The notes beneath the pieces are model-generated. The model had not been told where the DNA came from and did not search any database. It was given only the letters and a program-made list of their open reading frames with translations. DNA of 64,000 nt, taken from the NCBI RefSeq assembly GCF_016031625.1, contig NZ_JACCHP010000007.1, positions 248,001-312,000 of the forward strand, given 5' to 3'. Made by a program: the position numbers and the translations under genes. The DNA comes from Bradyrhizobium agreste (GTDB lineage: Bacteria; Pseudomonadota; Alphaproteobacteria; Rhizobiales; Xanthobacteraceae). Positions 8,514-16,792 of the stretch are shown here, piece by piece. How positions within the stretch are numbered: the first letter of the stretch is position 1; each line of letters opens with the position of its first letter.

Positions 8514-10258
8514 GCGATCCCGCGCTCGGCCTGTTGATGCTGACGCTCATCGTCGTCGTCATCATGATGGGCTTTGCCACGGCGTTTACGCTGATGGGCC
8601 TTGGCATGTTCTTCGGCTTCATCGCCTTCTATGACCCATCGCAGAACTGGACGCACAACAAGGTCTTCGAGCTGATGGTCCAGCGCACCTACGGCGCGAT
8701 GACCAACGACGTATTGATCTCGATCCCGTTGTTCGTGCTGATGGGCTACGTGATGGAGCGCGGAGCGCTGGTCGACAAGATGTTCTATTCGATCCAGCTC
8801 GCCTTCCGCCGCCTGCCCGCTTCGCTGGCGGTCGCAACCCTGATCGTCTGCACCTTCTGGGGCATCGCCTCCGGCCTCGTCGGCGCGGTGGTGGTGCTGA
8901 TGGGCGTGATCGCCTTCAGCCCGATGCTGCGCGCCGGCTATGACGTGAAGCTCGCCTCCGGAGTCATCACCGCTGGCGGCACGCTCGGCATCCTGATCCC
9001 ACCCTCGGTGATGATCATCGTCTATGCCGCGGTCGCCGGCCAGTCGGTGGTCAAGCTCTATGCGGCGGCGATGCTTCCCGGCTTCTTCCTGGCGTTCCTC
9101 TATCTCGTCTACATCGTCGGCTGGGCGATGATCAATCCGAAGATCGCCCCGCCGCTGCCGGAGGAACAGACCCGCGTCAACGTGCCCGAATGGATCAGGA
9201 ATTTCGCGACGCTGTATTCGCCGAACCTGTTCGTCGGCCTGTTCAAGGCGCTGCTCTCGCCTGCAAAGGCGAAGATGCTCCAGATCGACGGCAAGCCGAT
9301 GGGCTATGGCGCGATCGTGCAGAACTTCCTCATATCGCTGGTGCCGTTCCTGCTGACTGCGGGTACGCTCGCGACGGTCTGGTGGTATGTCGTCATCCAC
9401 CAGCAGCCCGGCGCCGCGAGCGAAGCCATCGAAGGCCTGCAGCAGCTCGGCAGCGCGGTCGAGCCGAAGGAGCTGTCGCCCGCCGAAAAGGGTCCCGACG
9501 CCCAGTTCTACATCTGGTTCGCGATATCAGCCGCCGTGATGGCGGCGTGGACGGTGCGCTCCTACTTGCGCATGGACGGCGAACGCTTCGAGGTGTTGAA
9601 GCTCCTGACGTCGTCGGTGATGCCGCTCGGCATCCTCACCGTCGTGGTGCTGGGGGTGATCTTGTTCGGCATCACCACCGCGACCGAATCAGCCGGCGTC
9701 GGCGCCGCCGGCGCCTTCATCCTCGCCTTCCACGCCCGCACGCTCAACTGGACGCGCACCAAGGAAGCGGTGTTCCTGACCGCCAAGACCACCGCAATGG
9801 TGTGCTGGCTGTTCGTCGGCTCGGCGCTGTTCTCGGCGGTGTTCGCCATCCTCGGCGGTCAGGCGCTGCTGGAAAGCTGGGTGCTGTCGCTCAACATGAC
9901 GCCGCTGCAGTTCATGATCTTGTCGCAGGCGATCATCTTCCTGTTGGGCTGGCCGCTCGAATGGACCGAGATTATCATCATCTTCGTGCCGATCTTCCTG
10001 CCGATGCTGAAGCACTTCAACATCGATCCGATCCTCTGGGGCACGCTGGTGTTCGTGAACTTGCAGGCCGCGTTCCTGTCGCCGCCGGTCGCGATGTCGG
10101 CGTTCTATCTCAAGGGCGTCGCCCCGAAGCACGTCACGCTGAACCAGATCTTCGCCGGCATGATGCCCTACATGCTGATCGTGATCCTGTGCATGGTGAT
10201 CATGTATCTCTGGCCGGGCATGACGCTGTGGTTGCCGAACTATCTGTACGCGAGTTGA
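8510..10258 (+). CDS. TRAP transporter large permease (DctM family), long form
   Basis: 582 residues, about 150 more than the classical DctM of about 430. The N-terminal half has the family signatures GIASGLVGAVVVLMGVIAFSP and TAGGTLGILIPPSVMIIVYA. The C-terminal half has WPLEWTEIIIIFVPIFLPML and FLSPPVAMSAFYLKGVAPK. Between about residues 205 and 370 is an extra segment with two hydrophobic helices and a charged loop. This form belongs to the mannitol/chloroaromatic-type TRAP systems. It catalyses sodium- or proton-coupled uptake with DctQ and the upstream binding protein. It is the last gene of the operon. Confidence 0.92.
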   Translation: MSDPALGLLMLTLIVVVIMMGFATAFTLMGLGMFFGFIAFYDPSQNWTHNKVFELMVQRTYGAMTNDVLISIPLFVLMGYVMERGALVDKMFYSIQLAFRRLPASLAVATLIVCTFWGIASGLVGAVVVLMGVIAFSPMLRAGYDVKLASGVITAGGTLGILIPPSVMIIVYAAVAGQSVVKLYAAAMLPGFFLAFLYLVYIVGWAMINPKIAPPLPEEQTRVNVPEWIRNFATLYSPNLFVGLFKALLSPAKAKMLQIDGKPMGYGAIVQNFLISLVPFLLTAGTLATVWWYVVIHQQPGAASEAIEGLQQLGSAVEPKELSPAEKGPDAQFYIWFAISAAVMAAWTVRSYLRMDGERFEVLKLLTSSVMPLGILTVVVLGVILFGITTATESAGVGAAGAFILAFHARTLNWTRTKEAVFLTAKTTAMVCWLFVGSALFSAVFAILGGQALLESWVLSLNMTPLQFMILSQAIIFLLGWPLEWTEIIIIFVPIFLPMLKHFNIDPILWGTLVFVNLQAAFLSPPVAMSAFYLKGVAPKHVTLNQIFAGMMPYMLIVILCMVIMYLWPGMTLWLPNYLYAS

Positions 10259-10292
10259 GGCGCAGCGGCGACGCACAGAGCTATTCGGGAAA

Positions 10293-10368
10293 TGGTGCCC
10301 AGGGGCGGAATCGAACCACCGACACTGCGATTTTCAGTCGCATGCTCTACCAACTGAGCTACCTGGGC
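10293..10368 (-). tRNA. tRNA-Phe (GAA)
   Basis: 76 nucleotides on the minus strand including an encoded CCA end. The acceptor stem GCCCAGG pairs with CCTGGGC. The D-arm (GCTCAGTTGGTAGAGC) and T-arm (GTGG-TTCGATT-CCGC) are canonical. The anticodon loop is CTGAAAA in the stem TGCGA/TCGCA, giving anticodon GAA. It lies between the TRAP operon and yacG, a common arrangement in Rhizobiales. Confidence 0.97.
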
Positions 10369-10553
10369 GTGCTCCAAGAGAGGGGCCAAAGCCCATCGAG
10401 CGGGCGGTTTATAGTGGGCCGAGGGCGGCCTGTCCACCCGGCTTCGCCAAGTGGCTGCGCCGGGCGCGGCCCTGCTGTGCACAAGATGGGCGGGCTGGCC
10501 GTGGCGGCCGCTTAGCCTCTCAGCGAGGCCATTAACGCCTTGATAAGGCGCGA

Positions 10554-10736
10554 CTATTCCACGTCGTCGGTCTCGTCGTCGCGGCCGGGGATGACGTAGG
10601 AGCCCTTCAGCCAGCGGTTCAGATCGACGTCGCGGCAGCGCGAGGAGCAGAACGGACGGGTGGCCTGCGTCTGCGGCTTGCCGCAGATCGGGCAGGTTTT
10701 GAGCGGCCCGGTGGGCTTGTTGACCTTGTCGTCCAT
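10554..10736 (-). CDS. yacG: Zinc-finger protein YacG (DNA gyrase inhibitor family)
   Basis: 60 residues. It has the treble-clef zinc site C15-x2-C18-x11-C30-x3-C34 (CPIC...FCSSRC), followed by the family phrase [20 protein letters not shown]. coli YacG binds GyrB and inhibits gyrase. The start at 10736 gives the usual length; an upstream in-frame ATG would add 25 residues without homology. It sits downstream of maf and upstream of tRNA-Phe on the same strand, as in many Rhizobiales. Confidence 0.95.
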   Translation of the reverse strand: MDDKVNKPTGPLKTCPICGKPQTQATRPFCSSRCRDVDLNRWLKGSYVIPGRDDETDDVE

Positions 10737-10893
10737 GGATGTCGACAGCTTACACGGGGTGACGGGGTTCAAGCGCCTGCCAGGAAACGGGTTCCTGGTG
10801 CAGCCGCACATGCGCCGCGGCGCGGACCCCGCGGGGCCATTCTACTGTGCATGGGGTTGTTTTCGAGGTTTTTTGTCGGCGCGGCCTTGGGGC

Positions 10894-11523
10894 TCACACG
10901 GCGGTGGTATTGAGCCAGCCGAAGCGGATCGGAAAGCCCTCGCCGCCGAGCAGCGTCGTGGTCTCGTAGAGCGGCAGGCCGACGACATTGGTGTAGGACC
11001 CGACCATCTTGACCACGAAGGATCCGGCGATGCCCTGCACGGCGTAGCCGCCGGCTTTGCCGCGCCATTCGCCCGAGCCGATATAGGCTTGGATATCGTC
11101 CTCGGAGAGGCGCTTGAAACGCACGCGGGTCTCGACCAGGCGCTGGCGGAAGGCCTCGCGCGGCGTGACCAGACAGATCGCGGTGTAGACGCGGTGGTTG
11201 CGGCCGGAGAGCAGACGCAGGCACTGCGCGGCCTCGTCGACCAGGTTGGCCTTGGGCAGGATGCGGCGGCCGACCGCCACCACCGTGTCCGCGGCGAGGA
11301 TGAAGGCGCCGCGCAGCTCGTCGTCGAGCTGCACCGACTTCAGCGCAGCGTCGGCCTTGACCCTGGCCAGCCGGTTGGCGCAGGCGCGCGGCAGCTCGCC
11401 CCGCTTCGGCGTCTCGTCGACATCGGCCGGCCGGAGCGCATCCGGCTCGATGCCGGCCTGGTTGAGCAGCGACAGCCGACGCGGCGAGCCGGAGGCAAGT
11501 ACGAATTTGGGGCGGCCAAGCAT
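10894..11523 (-). CDS. maf: Maf-family nucleoside triphosphate pyrophosphatase
   Basis: 209 residues. The N-terminal signature [12 protein letters not shown] (nucleotide binding) is intact, as are the catalytic region AADTVVA and the K-x-G-Y segment [10 protein letters not shown]. Maf proteins hydrolyse non-canonical or specific NTPs (dTTP/UTP or m7GTP type); the subtype is not assigned here. The open frame continues far upstream, but the family begins at the ATG at 11521-11523. The normal neighbour infA is not found between this gene and the phosphatase at 11808. Confidence 0.94.
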   Translation of the reverse strand: MLGRPKFVLASGSPRRLSLLNQAGIEPDALRPADVDETPKRGELPRACANRLARVKADAALKSVQLDDELRGAFILAADTVVAVGRRILPKANLVDEAAQCLRLLSGRNHRVYTAICLVTPREAFRQRLVETRVRFKRLSEDDIQAYIGSGEWRGKAGGYAVQGIAGSFVVKMVGSYTNVVGLPLYETTTLLGGEGFPIRFGWLNTTAV

Positions 11524-11670
11524 CAGGTGATTTGGGGGATGAGGCAGGGTGAATTGCGCGCGGAACCTATCGGAAGGGGGCCGGTTTAACAACCCGGGAA
11601 CCGGAGTTTGGTGATTCGAGGTGCTCGCCATGGCTGTGCCTGCTCTCTGTGACGCGGGTGTTACGGCCGG

Positions 11671-11807
11671 TCTCGTGTCCCGGACGCGGCGGGGCGTGAA
11701 ATGCTGCGACGCTGAGCCGGGACCCACGGTCTTGCACATGCGGTGAGATGGGCCCCGGCTCTGCAGCGCATCGCGAAGACGCGCTGCACTGCGTCCGGGG
11801 CACGAGA
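11671..11807. repeat. Palindromic intergenic repeat, 137 bp
   Basis: The ends are inverted (left TCTCGTGTCCCGGACGC, 11671-11687; right complement at 11791-11807 with one mismatch), and inner arms around GAGCCGGG/CCCCGGCTC also pair. It could fold into one long hairpin. It ends directly at the phosphatase stop codon (11808-11810) and fills the gap where infA is expected. I recall the same type of element (GTGCCCCGGACGC) in other Bradyrhizobium intergenic regions. Confidence 0.8.
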
Positions 11808-12275
11808 TCACCCGCTCGCCGCGCCGACCTTGGCGAAGCGCCGCCGGATGCGCATCAGGAGCTGATCGCAGACATCGCGATAGGCAGCGAGCTTCTGGTC
11901 GCGGCTGCCTTCGATGGTGGTGGGATCCTGCGTCGGCCAGTATTCGACTTCGGCCGCGAGCGTTCGCGTCAGCTCCAGCGCCTTGTGATGCGCCTCGGGC
12001 GAGAGCGTGATGATGAGGTCGAAATTCAGTCCCTCCCAATCCTCCAGCTCCTCGAAGGTCTGCGGCTTGTGGCCGGAAATGTCCTGGCCGAGCTCGCCCA
12101 TCACGGCGACCGCGAAGGGATCGAGCTCGCCCTTCCGGGTGCCGGCCGACTTCACGTAGAGGCCTTGCGGAAACATGTGCTGCAATAGGCTCTCGGCCAT
12201 CGGCGAGCGCACGCTGTTCATCGCACAGGCGAACAGCACCGATTGCGGATCGCGTGCGCGTGAGGGCGCAGCCAT
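11808..12275 (-). CDS. Low-molecular-weight protein-tyrosine-phosphatase/arsenate-reductase-fold protein
   Basis: 155 residues. The P-loop C17-x5-R23-S (CAMNSVRS) sits at the end of the first beta-strand (VLFACAMN), and a general-acid Asp is found in WPTQDPT near residue 115. This places it in the LMW-PTP/ArsC fold; it is often labelled low molecular weight phosphatase in rhizobia. The substrate is unknown. It lies in the conserved block with UPF0262 and hisD, 72 bases downstream of UPF0262. An 11-bp-arm palindromic repeat sits in that gap. Confidence 0.9.
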   Translation of the reverse strand: MAAPSRARDPQSVLFACAMNSVRSPMAESLLQHMFPQGLYVKSAGTRKGELDPFAVAVMGELGQDISGHKPQTFEELEDWEGLNFDLIITLSPEAHHKALELTRTLAAEVEYWPTQDPTTIEGSRDQKLAAYRDVCDQLLMRIRRRFAKVGAASG

Positions 12276-12296
12276 CGCTTATGCTCTTTTGTTTTT

Positions 12297-12345
12297 GCGC
12301 ATGATCCGATCCGAAAACCGGTTCCCACTTTTCGGGATCATGCGC
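12297..12345. repeat. Palindromic intergenic repeat, 49 bp
   Basis: Perfect 11-bp arms GCGCATGATCC (12297-12307) and GGATCATGCGC (12335-12345) enclose the core AACCGGTTCCCACTTTTC. This is a well-known intergenic element type in Rhizobiales. It lies between the UPF0262 and phosphatase genes and could form a hairpin in their common transcript. Confidence 0.85.
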
Positions 12346-12347
12346 GA

Positions 12348-12845
12348 TCAGCCTTTCCAGTGCAGGACGGTAATGAGCGTGAACAGCCGGCGCGAGGTCT
12401 CGAAGTCGACCCGCACCTTGCCTTTCAGCCGCTCCTGGAGCGTGCGCGATCCCTCGTCGTGGATGCCGCGGCGGCCCATGTCGATGGCCTCGATCTTGTC
12501 CGGGGTCGCGGTGCGGATCGCCTGGTAATAGCTGTCGCAGATCATGAAATAGTCTTTCACGATCCGCCGGAACGGCGTCAGCGACAACAGATGCGCGACG
12601 ACAGGCGTACCATCCTCGCGGCGGATGTCGAACATCAACCGGTTGCCGGTGATGCCGATATGCAGCGTGAACGGGCCGTTTCCTTCCGCACCCTCGGGCG
12701 CGAACAGATTCTGCTCGATCAGATCGTAGATCGCGATCGCCCGCTCATGCTCGATGTCGGGCCCGGAACGGCCGATCGAGTCCTCGTCGAGCGTGACGCC
12801 GACGATACGATTGGTCGAGTCGTCCTGTTCGGGCGGCTTTGTCAT
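12348..12845 (-). CDS. UPF0262 family protein
   Basis: 165 residues and full length for UPF0262. The characteristic segment is [36 protein letters not shown], with the preceding NRLMFDIR. There is no transmembrane segment, so it is cytoplasmic. The function is unknown. Its start overlaps the hisD stop by four bases (ATGA), implying translational coupling to hisD. Confidence 0.93.
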   Translation of the reverse strand: MTKPPEQDDSTNRIVGVTLDEDSIGRSGPDIEHERAIAIYDLIEQNLFAPEGAEGNGPFTLHIGITGNRLMFDIRREDGTPVVAHLLSLTPFRRIVKDYFMICDSYYQAIRTATPDKIEAIDMGRRGIHDEGSRTLQERLKGKVRVDFETSRRLFTLITVLHWKG

Positions 12846-14113
12846 GACAGATTGAGGCGCAATCCAATCGAGCGCGAGTGGGCGTCCAGACCCTCCGCCT
12901 TGCCGAGCGTCATCGCGGCGGGACCCAGCGCACGCAATTGGTCGGGCCCGCATTTCAGGATCGAGGTGCGCTTCATGAAGTCGTGCACCGACAGGCCCGA
13001 GGAGAATCGCGCCGAGCGCGCCGTCGGCAGCACGTGGTTGGAGCCGCCGACATAATCGCCGATCGCTTCGGGCGTGTGCGGTCCGAGGAACACCGCGCCG
13101 GCATTGCGGATCTTCGCAGCGAGCGCGTCGGGATCGGCGGTCATGATCTCGACATGCTCGGCCGCGATGGCGTCCGCGAGCGGGATGGCGTCGCCCAGGT
13201 TCTTCACCATGATGACGGCGCCGAAATCGGCCCAGGACGCGCTGGCGATCGCCGCGCGCGGCAGCGTCTTCAGCTGCGCTTCCACCGCCTTTTCGACGTC
13301 GGCGGCGAGGCGCGAGGAGTCCGTGATCAGGATCGACTGCGCGCTGGCATCGTGCTCGGCCTGCGCCAGCAGGTCGGCGGCGATCCAGTCGGCGTTGCCG
13401 GTGTCGTCGGCAATGACGAGCACCTCCGAGGGGCCGGCGATCATGTCGATGCCGACCTTGCCGAACACCAGCCGCTTGGCGGCAGCGACATAGGCATTGC
13501 CGGGGCCGACGATCTTGGCAACAGGCGCGATCGTCGCGGTGCCATGCGCGAGCGCGGCGACGGCCTGCGCGCCACCGACACGGTAGATCTCGGTGACGCC
13601 GCCGAGATGGGCGGCCGCCAGGACCAGCGGATTGAGCTTGCCGTCCGGCGAGGGCACCACCATCACGAGGCGCGACACGCCGGCGACTTTCGCCGGCACG
13701 GCGTTCATCAGCACCGAAGACGGATAGGCCGCCGTGCCGCCGGGGACGTAGAGCCCGGCGGATTCGATCGCGGTGTAGCGCCAGCCGAGCTCGACGCCCA
13801 GCGGATCGGTGAAGCGCTCGTCCTTCGGCAGCTGGCGACGGTGATAGGTCTCGATGCGGTCGCGCGCGAGCTCGAGCGCATCCAGCGTCGCAGGCTCGCA
13901 GGCCTTCACGGCGGCCTCGATCTCGGCGGCGGAGACGCGCAAGGAGGATGGATCCAGCTTCAAGCGGTCGAACCTGGCCGTCGCCTCGAGCAGGGCGGCA
14001 TCGCCACGCTTGGCCACGTCGTCGACGGCGCACCAGGTCCCCTGCTCAATGGCGCGGCGGGGAAGCTGCGTCAACCCTCGGGAGATGCCGTTCCGGCCAG
14101 GGCCCGAGCCCAT
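12842..14113 (-). CDS. hisD: Histidinol dehydrogenase
   Basis: 423 residues. HisD performs the last two steps of histidine synthesis (histidinol to histidine, NAD+, zinc). The core is typical: [40 protein letters not shown], the zinc/catalytic region [12 protein letters not shown] with Glu-His, and [10 protein letters not shown] near the end. The first ~30 residues ([13 protein letters not shown]...) do not resemble the usual HisD start, which has a VDAAVRAI-type helix before [12 protein letters not shown]. Another frame just upstream encodes VDAA, so a frameshift or rearranged start is possible. It starts 21 bases after DUF2948. Confidence 0.92.
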   Translation of the reverse strand: MGSGPGRNGISRGLTQLPRRAIEQGTWCAVDDVAKRGDAALLEATARFDRLKLDPSSLRVSAAEIEAAVKACEPATLDALELARDRIETYHRRQLPKDERFTDPLGVELGWRYTAIESAGLYVPGGTAAYPSSVLMNAVPAKVAGVSRLVMVVPSPDGKLNPLVLAAAHLGGVTEIYRVGGAQAVAALAHGTATIAPVAKIVGPGNAYVAAAKRLVFGKVGIDMIAGPSEVLVIADDTGNADWIAADLLAQAEHDASAQSILITDSSRLAADVEKAVEAQLKTLPRAAIASASWADFGAVIMVKNLGDAIPLADAIAAEHVEIMTADPDALAAKIRNAGAVFLGPHTPEAIGDYVGGSNHVLPTARSARFSSGLSVHDFMKRTSILKCGPDQLRALGPAAMTLGKAEGLDAHSRSIGLRLNLS

Positions 14114-14134
14114 TCGGGCTGGTATACGGCCGCG

Positions 14135-14578
14135 TCACCCCTTCCCCTCGACTGCCGTGCCCAGCGTGTCGGCCCCGAGGTCGGTCAGCTCGCATTCCAG
14201 GCACTCGACGTCCAGGCGGATGGCGCCGCCCTGGGCGAACAACAGCAGGGCGCTGCCGCCGGGCTCCTCGGCGCGGCCGTCCTGGGGGTGAAATTCAATG
14301 CCGACGAGATCCAGGACCTTGTCGGGCGCGGCGAGGTCGATGTTGCGCGACTTGCAGGCGAGCACACGGTCGAAACGCAGCGCGGCGACCAGCCGGCGCG
14401 GCGAGGTCTCGCCCTCCAATGTCTGCTCCCAGTCCAGCCGGCTCATTCCGACCACAAGCCGCTTCTCGCTCTGCCGCCAGATGATGTCGGAAGCCTGGAC
14501 ACGGGCGTCCTGGACATGGGTCGAGATCACGGCGAGATCGTCGGCATCGAGCGCGATCAGTTTGAGCTGGGGCGACAT
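14135..14578 (-). CDS. DUF2948 family protein
   Basis: 147 residues matching DUF2948 over its full length: LKLIALDADDLAVISTHVQDA at the N-terminus, then RRLVVGMSRLDWE and VLDLVGIEFHP. It is a small cytoplasmic protein of unknown function that in Rhizobiales normally lies between murA and hisD. Here the hisD side is conserved, but the upstream neighbour is an unrelated hydrolase gene. The C-terminus (EGKG) matches the usual length. Confidence 0.9.
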   Translation of the reverse strand: MSPQLKLIALDADDLAVISTHVQDARVQASDIIWRQSEKRLVVGMSRLDWEQTLEGETSPRRLVAALRFDRVLACKSRNIDLAAPDKVLDLVGIEFHPQDGRAEEPGGSALLLFAQGGAIRLDVECLECELTDLGADTLGTAVEGKG

Positions 14579-14714
14579 CGCCGGCGCCTCTCCTGGAGTG
14601 GAGGGGGCTCAACGCGCGCGAGCCCCGAAATTTCCACACAAGTTAAGCCCTCGCCCGTCTCGCCGCTACGCGGCGCCACCCTGTCCCACAACAACGGGGA
14701 GGATTAGTGAAGCC

Positions 14715-15539
14715 TCACTCCCGAAAGAACGCCAGGAGGTCCGCGTTGATCGTCTCGGCGTGGGTGGTCGGCATGCCGTGGGGGAATCCCTTGTAGGTCT
14801 TCAGGATGCCTTTCTTCAGCAGCTTGGCCGAGAGCGGCGCCGAGTCCGCGTACGGCACGATCTGGTCGTCGTCGCCGTGCATCACCAGAACCGGGACGTT
14901 GATCTTCTTCAGATCCTCGGTGAAATCGGTTTGCGAGAACGCGACGATGCCGTCGTAATGCGCTTTGGCGCCGCCCATCATGCCCTGGCGCCACCAGTTC
15001 TCGATCACGGCTTCCAGTGGTTTTGCGCCCGGGCGGTTGTAGCCGTAGAACGGGCCGGCGGCGATGTCGCGGTAGAACGCCGAGCGGCCGGCGGCGAGCT
15101 GGGCCTGGAAATCGTCGAACACGCTTCTGGGCAGGCCGCCGGGATTGGCCGCGGTCTGCACCATCAGAGGCGGCACCGCCGAGAGGATCGCGGCCTTCGC
15201 GACGCGGCTCTCGCCGTGACGGGCGATGTAGTGCACGACCTCGCCGCCGCCGGTGGAATGGCCGACATGGAGGGCGTTCTTGAGGTCGAGATGCGCGGTG
15301 AGCGCGGCGAGATCGTCGGCATAATGATCCATGTCGTGACCGTCGGCGACCTGGGCCGAGCGGCCGTGGCCGCGGCGGTCATGGGCGATGACGCGATAGC
15401 CGCGCGTGACGAAATACATCATCTGCGCGTCCCAATCGTCCGACGACAGCGGCCAGCCATGGCTGAACACGATCGGCTGGCCCGAGCCCCAATCCTTGTA
15501 GAAGATCTCGACGCCGTCTTTGGTGGTGATGGTAGGCAT
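14715..15539 (-). CDS. Alpha/beta hydrolase, non-haem chloroperoxidase/esterase type
   Basis: 274 residues. The fold signatures are the oxyanion HGWP (27-30), DRRGHGRS (54-61) and the nucleophile elbow GHSTGGG with Ser95. The acid is in [11 protein letters not shown] and the His in [12 protein letters not shown]. This GHSTGGG form is characteristic of cofactor-free bacterial haloperoxidases/perhydrolases, whose physiological activity is usually esterase. No signal peptide, so cytoplasmic. It is followed by a palindromic repeat on its upstream side and seems to be a single-gene unit. Confidence 0.88.
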   Translation of the reverse strand: MPTITTKDGVEIFYKDWGSGQPIVFSHGWPLSSDDWDAQMMYFVTRGYRVIAHDRRGHGRSAQVADGHDMDHYADDLAALTAHLDLKNALHVGHSTGGGEVVHYIARHGESRVAKAAILSAVPPLMVQTAANPGGLPRSVFDDFQAQLAAGRSAFYRDIAAGPFYGYNRPGAKPLEAVIENWWRQGMMGGAKAHYDGIVAFSQTDFTEDLKKINVPVLVMHGDDDQIVPYADSAPLSAKLLKKGILKTYKGFPHGMPTTHAETINADLLAFFRE

Positions 15540-15563
15540 GGTGGGGGCTCCTTCTTAGCTTGA

Positions 15564-15656
15564 GTCATTCCGGGACGCGCGTTAGCGCGGACCCGGAATC
15601 TGGAGTTTGTTAAATCGAGATTCCGGGTTCATCGCTGCGCGATGCCCCGGAATGAC
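15564..15656. repeat. Palindromic intergenic repeat, 93 bp
   Basis: Outer arms GTCATTCCGGGAC and GCCCCGGAATGAC. Internal arms around GCGCGTTAGCGCG and the pair GGATTCCGG/CCGGAATC-type also match. The unit folds back on itself and contains no gene. It belongs to the 'GTCATTCCGGGGC' type that I associate with Bradyrhizobium intergenic regions. Confidence 0.8.
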
Positions 15657-15686
15657 GGGTGAAGGCGCGTCGCGCTTGCGCGCCGA

Positions 15687-16196
15687 TCAGGCAAACGCCA
15701 TCGGCTTGTAGCGGCGCCAGGCGCCGATGGTCAGCACGACGAAAAACACCAGCACGATGCCCTGCACCACGGCGAACACCGGCCCCGATGGCGGCGCCGG
15801 CGGCACGGCGGGCGCAAGCGCGGCAAGCGCGGGCACCTTCAGGAACGACTGGATCACCAGCACGAAGACGTTGAAGTAGAGCGAGATCATCGCGGTCACG
15901 ATGTAGACCGGGCGCCAGACGCCGGCGAGCTTCATGCCGTAGAGCGCAAGGCAGGCGATCGCGAGCAGCACCAGCGAGATGATGCCGATGATGTGCGAGG
16001 GCAGCAGCTCCTTGAATGGAAACAGGAAGCCGGTGGCGCTGGTGAGGATGGTGAACAGCAGGAAGATCGCAGTCAGGCCGGGCATCGACTTCGAGCCGAG
16101 CAGGCCGAACATCACGACGAGCCCGGCGACGATGGCAATCAGGCTGATGATGACATGGATCAGCGTGAGGGCGGGCAGACTCAACCCTGGGATCAT
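15687..16196 (-). CDS. Polytopic inner-membrane protein of unknown function
   Basis: 169 residues with four to five hydrophobic helices. Helix one covers about 8-32 (LTLIHVIISLIAIVAGLVVMF) and further ones lie near 42-58, 68-90, 95-118 and 140-160. Between the last two is a Pro/Ala-rich loop (ALAPAVPPAPPSG). The arrangement resembles small uncharacterised membrane proteins found widely in rhizobia. There are no catalytic motifs. It appears to be monocistronic, and no functional partner is evident. Confidence 0.75.
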   Translation of the reverse strand: MIPGLSLPALTLIHVIISLIAIVAGLVVMFGLLGSKSMPGLTAIFLLFTILTSATGFLFPFKELLPSHIIGIISLVLLAIACLALYGMKLAGVWRPVYIVTAMISLYFNVFVLVIQSFLKVPALAALAPAVPPAPPSGPVFAVVQGIVLVFFVVLTIGAWRRYKPMAFA

Positions 16197-16385
16197 GACA
16201 TCTCTCCTACTCTCCGTTGAGGTGATGAGAGTAGTATTACGGTCCTCATCGGATTACCACCTGCGTTGTCGTCACATGCATGCGCGCAGCCATGCGTCGT
16301 CGTGCGAAATCGACAAACGCATGACTGAATTTTTTGCACGGCTGTCACAAATGCGAGCAGCTTCGACGAAACTTGAATCGAAGTC

Positions 16386-16694
16386 TCACACGTTCTTGGT
16401 GTCGAAGATCAGGATGTCAGCCCCACCACTGGCGAATTTCGGCACGTCGGCGCCGGTCGCCTTGCCTTCCTCGCTGCCGAAGGCCGCCTGGACGTCGGCC
16501 ACACTGTCGAAGGTGAGAATGGCGACGAGATGGATTCCGGAAGGACCCGTGGGCGATGCGACCGGCCCCTTGCTGACTGCGTAGTTCTTCAAGCCGGGAA
16601 GCTTCTTGGCGAGCGGGATGTGCGTCTCGGCATAGTACTTGTCGAAGGCGGCAGCATCCTTGGGTGTCTTGTAGAGCACGACGACTTCAGCCAT
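16386..16694 (-). CDS. EthD family protein
   Basis: 102 residues in the dimeric alpha/beta-barrel EthD family, first named from ethyl tert-butyl ether degradation clusters. Visible features are VVLYKTPKDAAAFDKYYAETHIPLAKKLPG with the conserved His (THIP), and a C-terminal ADVPKFASGGADILIF. Related proteins act as small monooxygenase- or dehydrochlorinase-like enzymes. The role here is unknown. It lies 99 bases downstream of no same-strand partner other than the oxidoreductase at 16793, which may be co-transcribed. Confidence 0.85.
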   Translation of the reverse strand: MAEVVVLYKTPKDAAAFDKYYAETHIPLAKKLPGLKNYAVSKGPVASPTGPSGIHLVAILTFDSVADVQAAFGSEEGKATGADVPKFASGGADILIFDTKNV

Positions 16695-16792
16695 TTGGTC
16701 CTCCCGTTGAGTGTCTTGTTTGTCGGCCTTGGATAGGATGTCACGCAATGGCAAGCCCCGTTCGGCCTGCCATTCTCTTGTGTTGTGTTTGC

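Noticed and set aside
9190..10515. A 441-codon plus frame overlapping the DctM gene and tRNA-Phe
   Set aside because: It lies in the alternative frame of a solid permease gene and runs through the tRNA; it has no ribosome site and no domain.
11567..11803. Short frame where infA is expected
   Set aside because: The 78 codons do not resemble IF-1 (no RNA-binding OB-fold phrases) and coincide with the palindromic repeat.
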